A stretch of 64,000 nucleotides of DNA, taken from Emmonsiellopsis sp. PD_33 (Eukaryota; Ascomycota; Eurotiomycetes; Onygenales; Ajellomycetaceae). The stretch spans positions 79,641-143,640 of the forward strand of contig JANTQF010000064.1 of assembly GCA_032988165.1 (NCBI GenBank), read 5' to 3'. The position numbers were made by a program, and so were the translations under genes. Position 1 is the stretch's first letter. Every line of letters begins with the position of its first letter. This document shows positions 46,149 through 57,253 of the stretch, in pieces. The notes beneath the pieces were generated by a model. That model was not told where the DNA came from. It ran no database searches and saw only the letters and a program-made list of their open reading frames with translations.

Positions 46149-47004
46149 ATACATATACCACCTCCCGTTCCGTCCATTCTATTTCCTGTACCCGTACCGT
46201 ATCGTTCCATCAGAACCTAGCCCGGTTTTTCTCCCTCCTTAATAACACAAGCAAACAAAATAAAACAGCGGGAGCTGGGGAAGGAGGGCATCAATAAATT
46301 AAGGAAAAGAGCTTAGGTGTCAGATAGATATGCTCAAAATAATAATTATATCCTTCCAAGAAATAGATATGCAGGGGGTAGTTAAAACACAAGCAGATAA
46401 AATCAGTCAGGGATATCAAATTTTGCTTCAACACGCGCGAAAATAACCAAATAAAAATATGAATAGGAAGAAAAAATAGGGATAAATAAATGGCGTGAGA
46501 TAAATAAATGGGAATACATAAGAAATGTACAGAAATAAGTTGTTCCAAGATTGTAGGGTATCGTAATGTGATGAATGTTGTGAGAGATGAAGGAGATTTT
46601 GTGATTCAGGGCATGAGCGGGTCGGGAAGATATGGGCCGATTCTGCTGCGGGCAGAGTGGTAGAGATGTGTTTGTATATGTATACATGGGTGTGGGCTGC
46701 TGCAAAGGCTGATAATCAAAATCTGTCTGATATACGGCGGCCCACAAGGCAATGGATCTAGCTGGCCCTAGTTTCGGGGTTGGTTAATGAGATTGACGCT
46801 AGATCTTAGAGATCGCCTAGGGGAAAGCGGTCGCCGTTGGTGCCGATGTGGCCCAATGGCGGCCCCATGACCATGGCGTAAATAGCCTACTTTTATTTTA
46901 GTAGTGCATCATGGCCACCACTTCGACGCCGATTATCCTGTGGACGGGAATTTCGTTGGGTATATTTCAATGAATTGGTAGCCACTTCACATAATCATCC
47001 CCTT

Positions 47005-50000
47005 TCATTTCATACCCGGACCCTCACCCAGATGCGACTGTTCGTCCCATCGTCTTTTCAACCCCTGCGGATCAAACACGCTCGCCACGCTATGTTGCCA
47101 GTCGCGTGCGCTGATGGGCTGCATGGTGGTGTATGTAGGCTGTGGCATGGATTGTGGCGGGGCCATTGATGATATCTGCGGTCCTTGAGAATAATGCATG
47201 CCATATTGTGCCGGGAGTATATTGTGTGTTGTATCATGAGGTCCGGTAGTAGCGGATAGCTGTGGGGGGCTCGCGCTCGCCGCGGTTGACATGCCACCTG
47301 AGAATGCTAGGTCCCATTGGCTATAAGAACGAAAAACCAACGGTCAGTCACAGGTTCGTTACTTTAGGAGTCTCTTGTTTGGGGAGGAGAAAGGAGACAT
47401 ACGTTATGATTCGGGTGGGATCCCAATTGTTTCCATCAACCAATGGAACATTCAGCATCCCAGAGCTATCCGTGTGAGAATGCATCAATCCCATGTCCTG
47501 AAGTGGCTGCTCTTCTTTGACACCGGAAGAAATAGGGGGGGTTACGGGGGGAGCTCCATATGCTGGTTGGTAATGTTCCGAACCACTCCCTGGGTACGAA
47601 GTCTGTAAATAGTGCGGGTCGGTTGGAGAGCTTGAGTGCGTGGGATCGGATGGGCTACCATAAGGAAAGCTAGGCTTGAGCTCAAACGGTTTGTTGGTAT
47701 CGGCGGAAAATGCATGTCGCAGGGTGTTAATTTGTGATTGCAAGTCCGGCACTGGCCATGTGGAAGCACACCGTTCGAGAATACGCATATGGCGGGTGAA
47801 ATACATCCTCGCATCGGAATTGAATTCGGGGTCTGGTGAAGTGATCGCAATCTATGAGATAACATCCGTTAGCACAGCAAATGCAGTAACGAAGGTTTAG
47901 GGTGAACTCACCAGATGCAGCATTGTGCAGGTCAGCACACCGTAGACAGTGAAGCTGATGCCCCGCTGCATAAAAAACAATCCGTTCAAACCAAACGAGT
48001 TTAAAATGGCTTCCTGGAGACGGCAGAGCATTTTGGCAGAGTTATAACAGAGGACCATATGAGTTCTCCATTTCCCACCCGCCGTAAACGATTTCGATGC
48101 CAGAAGTTGCGGGCGATGGAGCATGATGGTTGAGAGGTGGAAATGTGAATGCATGTTGCCCACAAAGTGGGATGGCAGATATGGTGCTGACCCGTCCGAG
48201 GGATATGATACCTGCAAATCCTGCGGAAGACTCGCAAGCCAGTTCGGGATGAGTGAATTGATTTCGATGAACCGGGGATCGGCACCCCAGTCGGGCTGCC
48301 TTTTTAATTTATGATATGCATCAGTCATGAGACGAATGCTGCGTACACTGCGCACCCAATAGGAGAACTGTCGTGATCTTTCCGTTTCAAAAGCATCTAT
48401 GTCTTCAATATCCCACGTAGGTCGATACTCGACTGTATCCGGATCGACGCCAAAGTCCGAGCGCCCTATGGTCGCAATCAGTCAATTGTTAAGAGAACCG
48501 TGTTGCTGTAATAAAGTGACTACATACCTTGAGGTCCGCCAATCATTGTCTCAACGATTAAAAGACTCTGCCAAACCCTTGTTTGAACGAGGCAGTCGAC
48601 CGGAGGTAGTCCGCACGGCTTCCCAACGGCATGAGAACCCTGGTGCTCGTGCAGATCAAGGTCTTTTGCCATCGATACCATTGTTTTCACTGTTTGCCAA
48701 GATCGATAAAAGTAACCTTTTTTTGGCGAGCCTTCTCGGGCTTTTAACAAAAGCAACAAGGCCTGTATCGTGCTTAATCGAGGCGCTTCCATAAATGACA
48801 TCTCATGTTCTAACGTAGTTAGTACCAGGAATTGCTAGTATCGTGGTTCGCAGTGAGACTCACTGTTTCCGAGAGCAAGCCATTGCGCCCCTTGTGCCGG
48901 GTCGTCAGAAATCCTCCCAGCGCATGCAAAAATAGCCTCTAAAAGAAGAGGTGATATCGTAGTTTTATCCTGATGCCATTGCTGGTAGAAGTGGCCTCTG
49001 TGGACAACAGGCACGTAGGGATGGATGTGATTAAAATATATATCAAAATATTCCAAAGCATCCTCCTCCGCCGGCATAAGCTCCGGGGGAATTCGAATGG
49101 TCGCACCGGAGTTGGAGGTGATAGGTGGGAGTTTATCCTCACATTCATCTGTCGTGGGCGCTTCCGGGTCGGTCTCACCTTTGCGTTGTTGCCGAATATA
49201 TGGAGCTACCAGTCACAATTAGCAGCAATCTCATTTAACAATGCGTAGAGAAAGGGGCACTGGAGGAAGGCTGAGGAAACCAAAGTTGGCTAGATAAAAA
49301 AGCGGCCGTAGCTTCTTGACCCGGAAAATTAGAACCAACGTACCAATACCAGTTTCGTCTATCTTCAGATCGCCGAGGGCATCGGTGAGATCTTCGGCAT
49401 TCGAATGTTCCGATCGCGCATAGGGTGTAGTATCGAGGCTTGGAACCAATGTTTGCGGGGGCGATATAGAGTATACATTCGGGTTAGGAGGGAAGGACTG
49501 CGCATGTTGTACGGGTCCAAGGTGTGAGGGTGAGAGGTCCTGATAGGGATTTCTTTGATTTGGCACCTGTCCTAGATAAGGTCGTGCTTGGTATAGCCGG
49601 GGGTCATCGCTATAGCCTCCCATGCCCATGGATTGAGGCGGGGGTCTATCAATAAGGTGCGGTTGAGGAAGGGGGTGTTGGTTGGGAATATCCGGATGCG
49701 TTGGACGAAGGACGTTCGTCGAGGGTTGCTGCTGCTGGGTGGTTGGCTCTGGCATTTGGCCATGGGAGGAAAAATCTCCATCTTGCCCAATTGTGGGCGG
49801 GATGCAGGTCAACTTCAATCGCCTGCAGGCAGAACACGGCCAGTGGTTGGTAGTCGCAGAGTCGCATTTGATTTTCCGTTTCCGGCAGCCATTACAAGCT
49901 CTCATTACTATCCTCCTATTAGTCGACTGTTCTCAAATCGGCGAGGAAAGCTAGGGGTTTGTCCATACCCTTGAGACGCTTGTGTCTGTTGTGTTCGTCC

Positions 50001-50180
50001 ACGAAGACATAATCTACGACACAGTACAGGTTAGAACCAAACCAACAGAGGCATAATAGTGAGGTTGAGGAAGTAATTGCGACAACTGTCGTCTTGACGG
50101 GCGGAATCGCAAGGGGACAACCTACTCTTCTGGCCTTCGCCGGGGCCCATGGTGGGCGGGACAAATGAGAAGGTCTGCAT
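47005..50180 (-). CDS. Zn(II)2Cys6 fungal transcription factor
   Basis: Eight exons: 50180-50126, 50013-49969, 49907-49344, 49205-48864, 48809-48528, 48465-47912, 47851-47403 and 47320-47005; 868 aa. The first two exons are tiny (55 and 45 bases) and encode MQTFSFVPPTMGPGEGQK and then NYVFVDEHNRHKRLK, leading into VMRACNGCRKRKIKCD. An ATG at the start of exon 3 would give a seemingly good but shorter protein. The binuclear cluster has spacing CX2CX6CX9CX2CX6C, with the long loop DSATTNHWP. The linker is Pro/Gln-rich. A fungal-type middle homology region runs through YFDIYFNHIHPYVPVVHRGH and KTMVSMAKDLDLHEHQGS. The tail is Ser/Pro/Gln-rich and probably activating. Target genes are unknown; no pathway cluster adjoins. 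Confidence 0.9.
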
Positions 50181-53100
50181 TATCGTAATTGGGATCGGGG
50201 CGCAACGAACATGCAGGTAACGGCTGGCTGCTTCAGAACGCGGGGACAGGAAAACTCTGCCTCGGAGGGCCAGCAGCTCAGCTTGAGCCGGCGGCTGCTG
50301 TGAGAGCTACAAACGCGCGCGCTATTCGGTGGTCGTTATAGCAAGACGACGTCACAGGTATGCGGTCGGCGCGGGGTGTTATAGGGGAGCAGATAGTGAG
50401 ACGCAGCGGAACTAGGCGGACGGCCAGCGGAGCGCAAACATGAACGGGGAAAAGATGTGCTCGTCGCCCGCGTCCCCAGGTTCATGGTAAGATGGGGCGG
50501 TGATGTGGAGGAAGCTTTAAGCTCTGGGCAAACCAAGGGCGCAAACTGGAGTCTGGCGGCCAGGAACAGGCGGAACGGGGACGGCCAATGGGGATTGCAA
50601 CAGCGCTATTCTGCACACACAGCCAGGATGCGGCCAGTCAGCACAAACCAGATGTCGTCGGGGGTCAGCAAGACATGACGAGAGAGATGCGAGGTGGAAG
50701 CAGAAGAAAAGGATGACAGACGTTGGAATCGCCGGATCGGGAAACATGTGAAAGAGTCACGGGATTCGGGGACAACGACGGTCAACGACAACGACAGACA
50801 GACAGACAGCCCTCAATCACCTCGTTCTAATAACTTCTCCCCGACGGCCAGCTAACCCACCAGCGAGCGCCGGTGATCTAGTCGGCTGAGCGGGTAGCTA
50901 ATCCTGCCCTGCGCTGCGTGGGCAGGCCGGAGAGCGCACACGTCGGTGGAGAGCAGAGTGGGATCAGAGGGTGGTTAGGGGACTCGGGGGTGCGCGAGGG
51001 CAAGGAAAAAGCAAAGAAACAGAGGCAGAGAGGAGAGCGCAGCAGGCGGCTGATGAGAGGGGCAGCAATGGCGGCGTCAACTCCACGATTCCCGCACCCT
51101 GCACGGCAGACAGCCCTCTGCTTCCGCCGCCCTCGACTGCGATTCGCGTCTATGGCTCTTCTCAACAGGTTGCAGATCCACAGTCTGGAACATGGGTAGC
51201 CAGCCAGCCAATGGAGCCAGCGACAATACACACAGGATGGGAGGGGGATCTTTCAAAACTTGGGGGCACCGTCCGTCGCATCATCTCCAGGCAAAACACG
51301 CGACAGTAACGGCATGCGGGCGGAGAGAACACTTACTCTTATTCACATGGCTTTGTGGCACGGCTAGGTTCAGATATGAGAAACGGCAGTGCTATCCCAA
51401 GGCGTCGACGATAAACTAGGAGAATGGATTGCTGACGGAGTCCTGAGGCTGAAAATGGTGGAGGCACGGCTCCGTACTGCGGGCGATATTAGGTGAGACC
51501 GATTTGCTTATGCCCTTCCCTCCAGTCAAGCGCTATTAATGGCTAGGGACTCCAAATATTAAGAAGTTGATATTAATTAAATCCTGGTGAAAAGCTCCAT
51601 CCCTTGCACAAGGTCCAAAGGGCTCGCTTCGCTGGCGGCTGGGCCTGAATCCTCAACAATCCTTTAGTCAGCTGAAGGAAGCGGAATGATTATTTGACCT
51701 GTTTTACTAACTTATTAATGTCAGTGGCTAGATGAGGGTAGATGCCCGTACGCGGTTGCTCATCTACGGAAATGCTACCATTATCTACCCCTCAGAGGTG
51801 AGAGATCTAGTTTCTTCCCCTTTCTCAGCCACCCCCTCCCCCATTACATTCCCCTCAATTATCTCCAGTCTGCAGTGAATGTCGACGTTACATGTAAAAG
51901 AAAGCTAGAAAATGCGAGAACAACTTGTGGAGTTTCAGCCCACCAGTCTATGAAACGATCGTCTATGCAGGGACACCAACGCAGATTTCCAGACAATATC
52001 TCTCCATCACCAAGGGCGTCCAGCATAATTCTATCGATCGCGAATTCGAACAGGTGGAGGAGGATAGGCAAATGCGGATCACGATGCCAGCCTGATATTA
52101 ATAAACTACTTTATAAATAACGCACAAGGGCCCAGCTATCCTCCATATTCCAATTTAAGAATCTTCAGCATCCTTGAATCCTCCGGCAACTCTCGCAAAT
52201 CGAATGTGGGCAGCATTCTGAAACCCCGCCGCCATGCTGCAGAAGGCTTACTTCCAATATCCCGGCTTCCAGAAATCCGCATCCCATCTCAGGACTGGCG
52301 TGGTTCATGCGCAACACTCCTGGAACTCCATTGGCAGCGTCTCGTCAGACATGTTGGCGTTGGTCATGTCGATATGCAAAGCTGATAGGGGCGCGCACCA
52401 GAGCAAACATTCGTCACGCATTTCGCCCGGACCAGACCAATGAAATAAACTTCCTCTTCGGGCGAATGGTTAGCGACGGGCTAGGGACTGAGTTTCGGCA
52501 GATTTTGGCATACTAATGATGCCATGCGCCAGCGCTATCCATCTGCGCCAATAGGCTCTGCGATCACTGCGATTTTTCGTCTGCGCATTTCACCCCATTT
52601 ATCCATGTCCAACAGTCCAAGGCGGTCCACAAAATTCCTAAACAGGGCTAGGCTCGCAGATCCGCAAATTTGACTTCTGTTGGGATGGCGCGGCCGCAGC
52701 CAACACAGTCGCGGGATGGCCATAGATGGATGCATGGACCCCGCGGATAACCAACTTTATGGAGAGTGGCCCTTTCTTGGGACACTGCTGTGTACAGTTC
52801 TCTCCTTTTATTTGCGCTTCAGATGCAACATCATATCGACCTCGACACTGGGCATTGTGGACCCTTGTATGTTGTCCAACATGAAATTCATCTATTGCGA
52901 CGAACAGAGACGAGTCAGTCACGTGGGTCGTTTACATAGCCGGAACTGGAGGCCCTTCAATTGATCAGCTTGAGCCTCATCAGTAGTATCATTTCATGAG
53001 CTGCAAGATGCGATTGTACTGTACTTCAATGCTAGTATGATTACTGTTTTATTAGGAGAGGCTTATGCCGGCGGCTCTGTTTATGAGTACCCTGCCCCTG

Positions 53101-55934
53101 GTGTTGGCTTCGCTTTCTTGATACGCAGCACAGCCAGGACCAAGACCAGCTCCTTGGACCCCTATTGTTCAGACTGTCAGCTATACTTCCGTTTTTATAT
53201 AAGACTGCCATGTCCGTCGACATTCTCTTCCGCATTTGCTTTCAGTTGTTGAGCTTCGGACTCCTCTCCGTGATTCAAACCCAGATGCGGACTGTCTGTA
53301 TCCTCGCTTCCCATGTCAAAACCATAGTATCTATGCGAATGACATGTCGCCGGAACAGAACAGCCGGTACATGTCATGAAGCCACCATATTTGAAAACCA
53401 CTTGGAGCACAGTAAGTCCCAAACTTTTGCCGCAGCTTGTCGAGCGCCTGCAGGCTTACACCCCGCATCTTGCTTCCCATAGTATGCACTAATTCCTTCC
53501 AGACGCGGCTTTCAGTGGGATATTCATTTCGTACTATTCTATGGCCATATACATACCCCTGCGCGTCCAGAGGACTAGCCCAGGAGACATTCGTCAAGAT
53601 ACTTGACAGATACCTCGCTAGTATTAGTGCGTCATGCCGACTGTTGGAGCAGGGCCACAAGAACGTGATACCGTGGGGGTCTCAGAACGTCCTTTATTGG
53701 ATTTATTGGGCCCTGGCTGCATGGAAAGTTGACAATAGGACGCCTGATTGAACAGTTAGCCTAGGCAAGAAAGTTGTGCCTAGTAGACCTTTTCCTTCGC
53801 AAAACATTCCAGCAGTGCCCCGAGATTGGCATCATTAAACGGCTAGAAGTCCAGAGGCTAAGAGTTCGGTTCCTTCTTTTGCCCTCAGACTCCATTATCG
53901 AGTGTTACGATCACAAGAATGAAACCCATCCCTGAAGCGCTGAAGCGAAGTTAAGATATCCAGGAAAGGATGCCCATCATATGCCGCCCGAGACGCTAAA
54001 CCCAAGGATCCCCGAAACAATGTCTTGAATATGGCTCCATCTCCTTTGTTCCTCCCTACTTTTGTTTCTTTATATGGCACCTCTCGGAAATGCACCGCTC
54101 GACTGTGGGATCAGCAATCCCTAGGATGAAAAGATGAGTGACGAGTTCGTATTATGTTCTGTTCCATCCGCTCTCTGTGGAGAAATATTTCGTTGATATC
54201 GAGAGAACCTATAATATGGCATATCCTTGCATAAGACTTTACCTCCCTGCATCTACAACCTCTGTTGGCGCCATTTTAGCACTTCCAAATTCCCTTATGA
54301 TGGCGAAAAATGCAAGCGATCATCAGCATGCAGCGACTGACTCGCATCGAGCCGAAAATAGGTCCTTTCCAGTATCATGCACAGACATGATGCAGAGAGG
54401 GGATCCAGAAGGCCCAAGCCCAAGCAAGGATTCCCGGTCACAAACACCAACATGGGTAATTTGCAGGGCAGCACCCTCCTGGTCCCTCTATACATCCCTG
54501 AAAAACGGAATTCTGCCAATCCGTTTGTTTCCGCTGCCTTGCTGGCTGCCTTCCCTCGCATAATAATATCTCACAAGACCAGACCCAGGGGGGGGAAACA
54601 AAACAACACGCCAATAAAACCTCAGCCATTATCCAGGCTCATCGAAAGGATTGGGTACCGAGCATCCAGCACAATCTCGCCACTTCATCATTACACGCCA
54701 CGGATAAAATATCCTATGCAACGAGCCTTCTGCGCCACGACGCGTCTACGTTCGCCTCTGGAGAGGAAACGTTCAGGTTTGGCACTTGACACACGTGTGT
54801 TCCCACCCTCGCGTACGGTCCGCATTCCAGGCATACATAACTTGGTGGATACGTTGCACACGTACGACTCGCCAGCATGTTGTCACCGAGGTGTAAGGGA
54901 GGTAGGTGATGGATAATATATGCAACCTCCACGCAAGCACTAACCGTTATTCCTTCCACGACTGCATAAATCTCACCTTGCTGCCCGTGTGACCCAATTA
55001 CTCATCGGATATTTTCCTGCTCATAATCATGTCATAGGGATCATGGGCCTGGCGAACTACAACCAAAGGTCCTCACCTCGGTAAGTAAATATGATCAGGT
55101 TCATTCAATAGTCTTGAATGTCGTGACAGGCAGTTGTCGCCAGTTCAATTTTAGAACTGATACATACCTGTTTCATATAAACCGTGTCTTAAACAGCCAC
55201 CCACTCCTCCCCGAGAGGTGGAGTTTCAAAAGCTCTATACACGGAAGAACCAAAGAGAAATAACGGGGCATTTGGCATCAATAGAACCAACCCTTTAACC
55301 TACCTTCCCTACTGGTTGTGTTTTTATATATTCCGGGTTTTTATTTCTACACAGAAACGAATGCATGGATTGATAACCTATCGATCACTGCTATCTCCTC
55401 CTGTGCTATAGCTGCCAATAGTGCCAGGTGTTTCAGATTGGGAGTTATCCAATTAGACGGCGAATAAAAGGGAATACTGCTGTATTGTCGCAACTTGCTT
55501 TGTCCTGCAACGATGAAATATCCCATCGCTTAATCCGCCCCAAGGGGCAGAAAAGGGGTGATGGGCATGTTGGCTATTGCAAGCTCCAAGCGCACTGTAG
55601 TCTTTTTTTGTCTCGTTTCTTAGCAAAATCTTCCAGTTGGAAACATGCCAATGACTATATTATATCCAAATCTATTCTGAATACACCTCCACCTACATAT
55701 CACTGCGTCTTTGCAGGGCGGGAGACTATGAGATCACGTGCCATTTCCTATCCTGAGCCTCCCATTGGCTCGCAGCCTGAACTCGAGCTTATCAGCTTAC
55801 TAATCCATCTCGAAATATCCCGCCCTTCTCCAATATAATTCCAACAAAACAACATCCCATCACATACATACCTCTACCAACACACATCAAACCCCACGCA
55901 AAGAAAGAAAGAAAGAAAGAAAGAAACCCCCAAA
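50181..55934. other. 5.7 kb without a recognisable gene
   Basis: 50181-51400 is GC-rich with short open frames and a GACA repeat near 50795-50812, and is probably the long promoter and leader of the transcription factor. 51400-55800 has mixed composition, many frames of 60-180 codons on both strands (for example 53331-53660 minus, 54377-54916 plus) and no family signature, splice pattern or codon bias I can support. CACGTG occurs at 52920 and at 55735, the latter 200 bases before CIA2. No terminal inverted repeats or transposase motifs were seen by eye. Confidence 0.5.
55900..55926. repeat. AAAG tandem repeat in CIA2 leader
   Basis: Six AAAG/GAAA units ending nine bases before the CIA2 ATG, so likely transcribed in the 5' UTR. 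Confidence 0.85.
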
Positions 55935-56647
55935 ATGGAGACCCAAAACGCCAACCCAACAATCCTCAGCGCCGCCGACCTCCCCACCCGCCAAAGCGGC
56001 AAACAAAACAACCAATCATCCCGCCCCTCCCTCTCCAAGCCCGACGCCAGCGGAATCTTCGCGCACGACCTCCACCCCTCGCAAACCCTCCTCAACGACC
56101 CCTTCGCAGCCGGCTACCTGAGTTCCGCATCCGAGGAGGCCTCCAGCGACGAGGAGGGCGAGTTACTAGAAGAGCCCATCGACGAGCAGGAAATATACGG
56201 TTTGCCCCCCCCACCACTCTCCCCTTTCCCCTTTCCCTCATATATATCCCCTCCTAACAAATAACAGACCTAATCTCCACAATCTCCGACCCGGAACACC
56301 CCATCTCCCTCGGCTCTCTCGCCGTCGTCTCCCTACCCGACATAGCCATAACCCCCACCCTCACCCACCCCACCTCACCAACCTCCCCCCTTCGCACCGT
56401 CTCCGTCCTCATCACACCCACAATAACACACTGCAGTCTCGCCACCGTGATCGGGCTGGGCGTGCGCGTGCGGCTGGAGCAGAGCCTGCCGGCGCGGTTC
56501 CGCGTCGATGTGAGGATTAAGGAGGGCACGCATAGTACGGCGGATGAGGTGAATAAGCAGCTGGCGGATAAGGAGAGGGTGACGGCGGCGTTGGAGAATG
56601 GGACGTTGATGGGGGTTATTGGGAGGATGTTGGAGACTTGTCGGTAG
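55935..56647 (+). CDS. CIA2: Cia2/MIP18 family cytosolic Fe-S assembly factor
   Basis: Two exons, 55935-56199 and 56268-56647; 214 aa. The 68-base intron begins GTTTGC, a rare donor, and ends AACAG; the join reads EQEIY/DLISTISDPEHPISL. The N-terminal ~85 residues are disordered and acidic (SSASEEASSDEEGE). The MIP18 (DUF59) domain has the DPEHPISLGSLAVVSLPDI segment, ITPTITHCSLATVIGLGVRV with the reactive Cys of the TxxHCS motif, and RFRVDVRIKEGTHSTADEVN with NKQLADKERVTAALEN at the end. Cia2 with Cia1 and Met18 forms the targeting complex that hands Fe-S clusters to cytosolic and nuclear enzymes. The sense strand turns from C-rich to G-rich at about 56445. Confidence 0.92.
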
Positions 56648-57253
56648 GGGGATAACGGGGGGAGATGTGAGAGGAGGAAGGAAGGGCGTTGGGTTTTGGA
56701 TGGGCGCCTTTTTTTTTATATATACGTTTTGGTTTTGGAGTCATGTTGTTTGATGATGAGTAGATGGGTTGAGAGTCTCCAAATGATCTTCAATATGGCG
56801 TTTTAATAGAGGGTTTGGAAATACTGGGTTGGCTGGGTAGGTTTTTTTTTTGTTTTTGTTTTTTCGGATACCAACTATGAATGTCATACATAACTATCTA
56901 GCAATGGCAAGCAGACTATAATAAAATGGGCTTTTGTATAATTATGAAATATGTATTCTCATAAGATTATCCATTTCTGTATAATTATTTCCATATGTAT
57001 ATCTCATCTCACTTTTATCTTTCCGCCCCCTCCCCCTAGTGAATTTGAACTATAGCAAAGCAAGATCAAATGAACCCAACCAACCAACCATTCATCTTAT
57101 TTATTCATACATGCATTGGAAAACGAGAAAAGAAAAAAGAAGGGAACAAATTGCCAAAAAATCCCTTAGACACAGACACATAAGATAAAGAACAAAGCCA
57201 CATAAAACAGGAAAACATACCCCCCCCCACCCCTCAAACACATAAAAAAAAAA
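56648..57253. other. Convergent 3' intergenic region
   Basis: CIA2 and SNU114 3' UTRs. G-rich immediately after CIA2, then AT-rich; short C and A homopolymers precede the SNU114 stop. No gene seen. Confidence 0.55.

Larger units (their letters stand above)
45088..47004. other. Long intergenic region with simple repeats
   Basis: About 1.9 kb between CDC26 and the 3' end of the transcription factor gene. Contains TTGGG repeats (45114-45135), a CATTTC/AAATCC repeat (46110-46148) and AT-rich sequence to 46780. Frames at 45254-45502 and 45566-45802 have ATGs but no recognisable features or clear codon bias; I do not call them. Confidence 0.5.

Noticed and set aside
53820..53900. tRNA-like AGAGTTCGGTTCC segment
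   Set aside because: It cannot be folded by eye into a cloverleaf with matching acceptor and anticodon stems.
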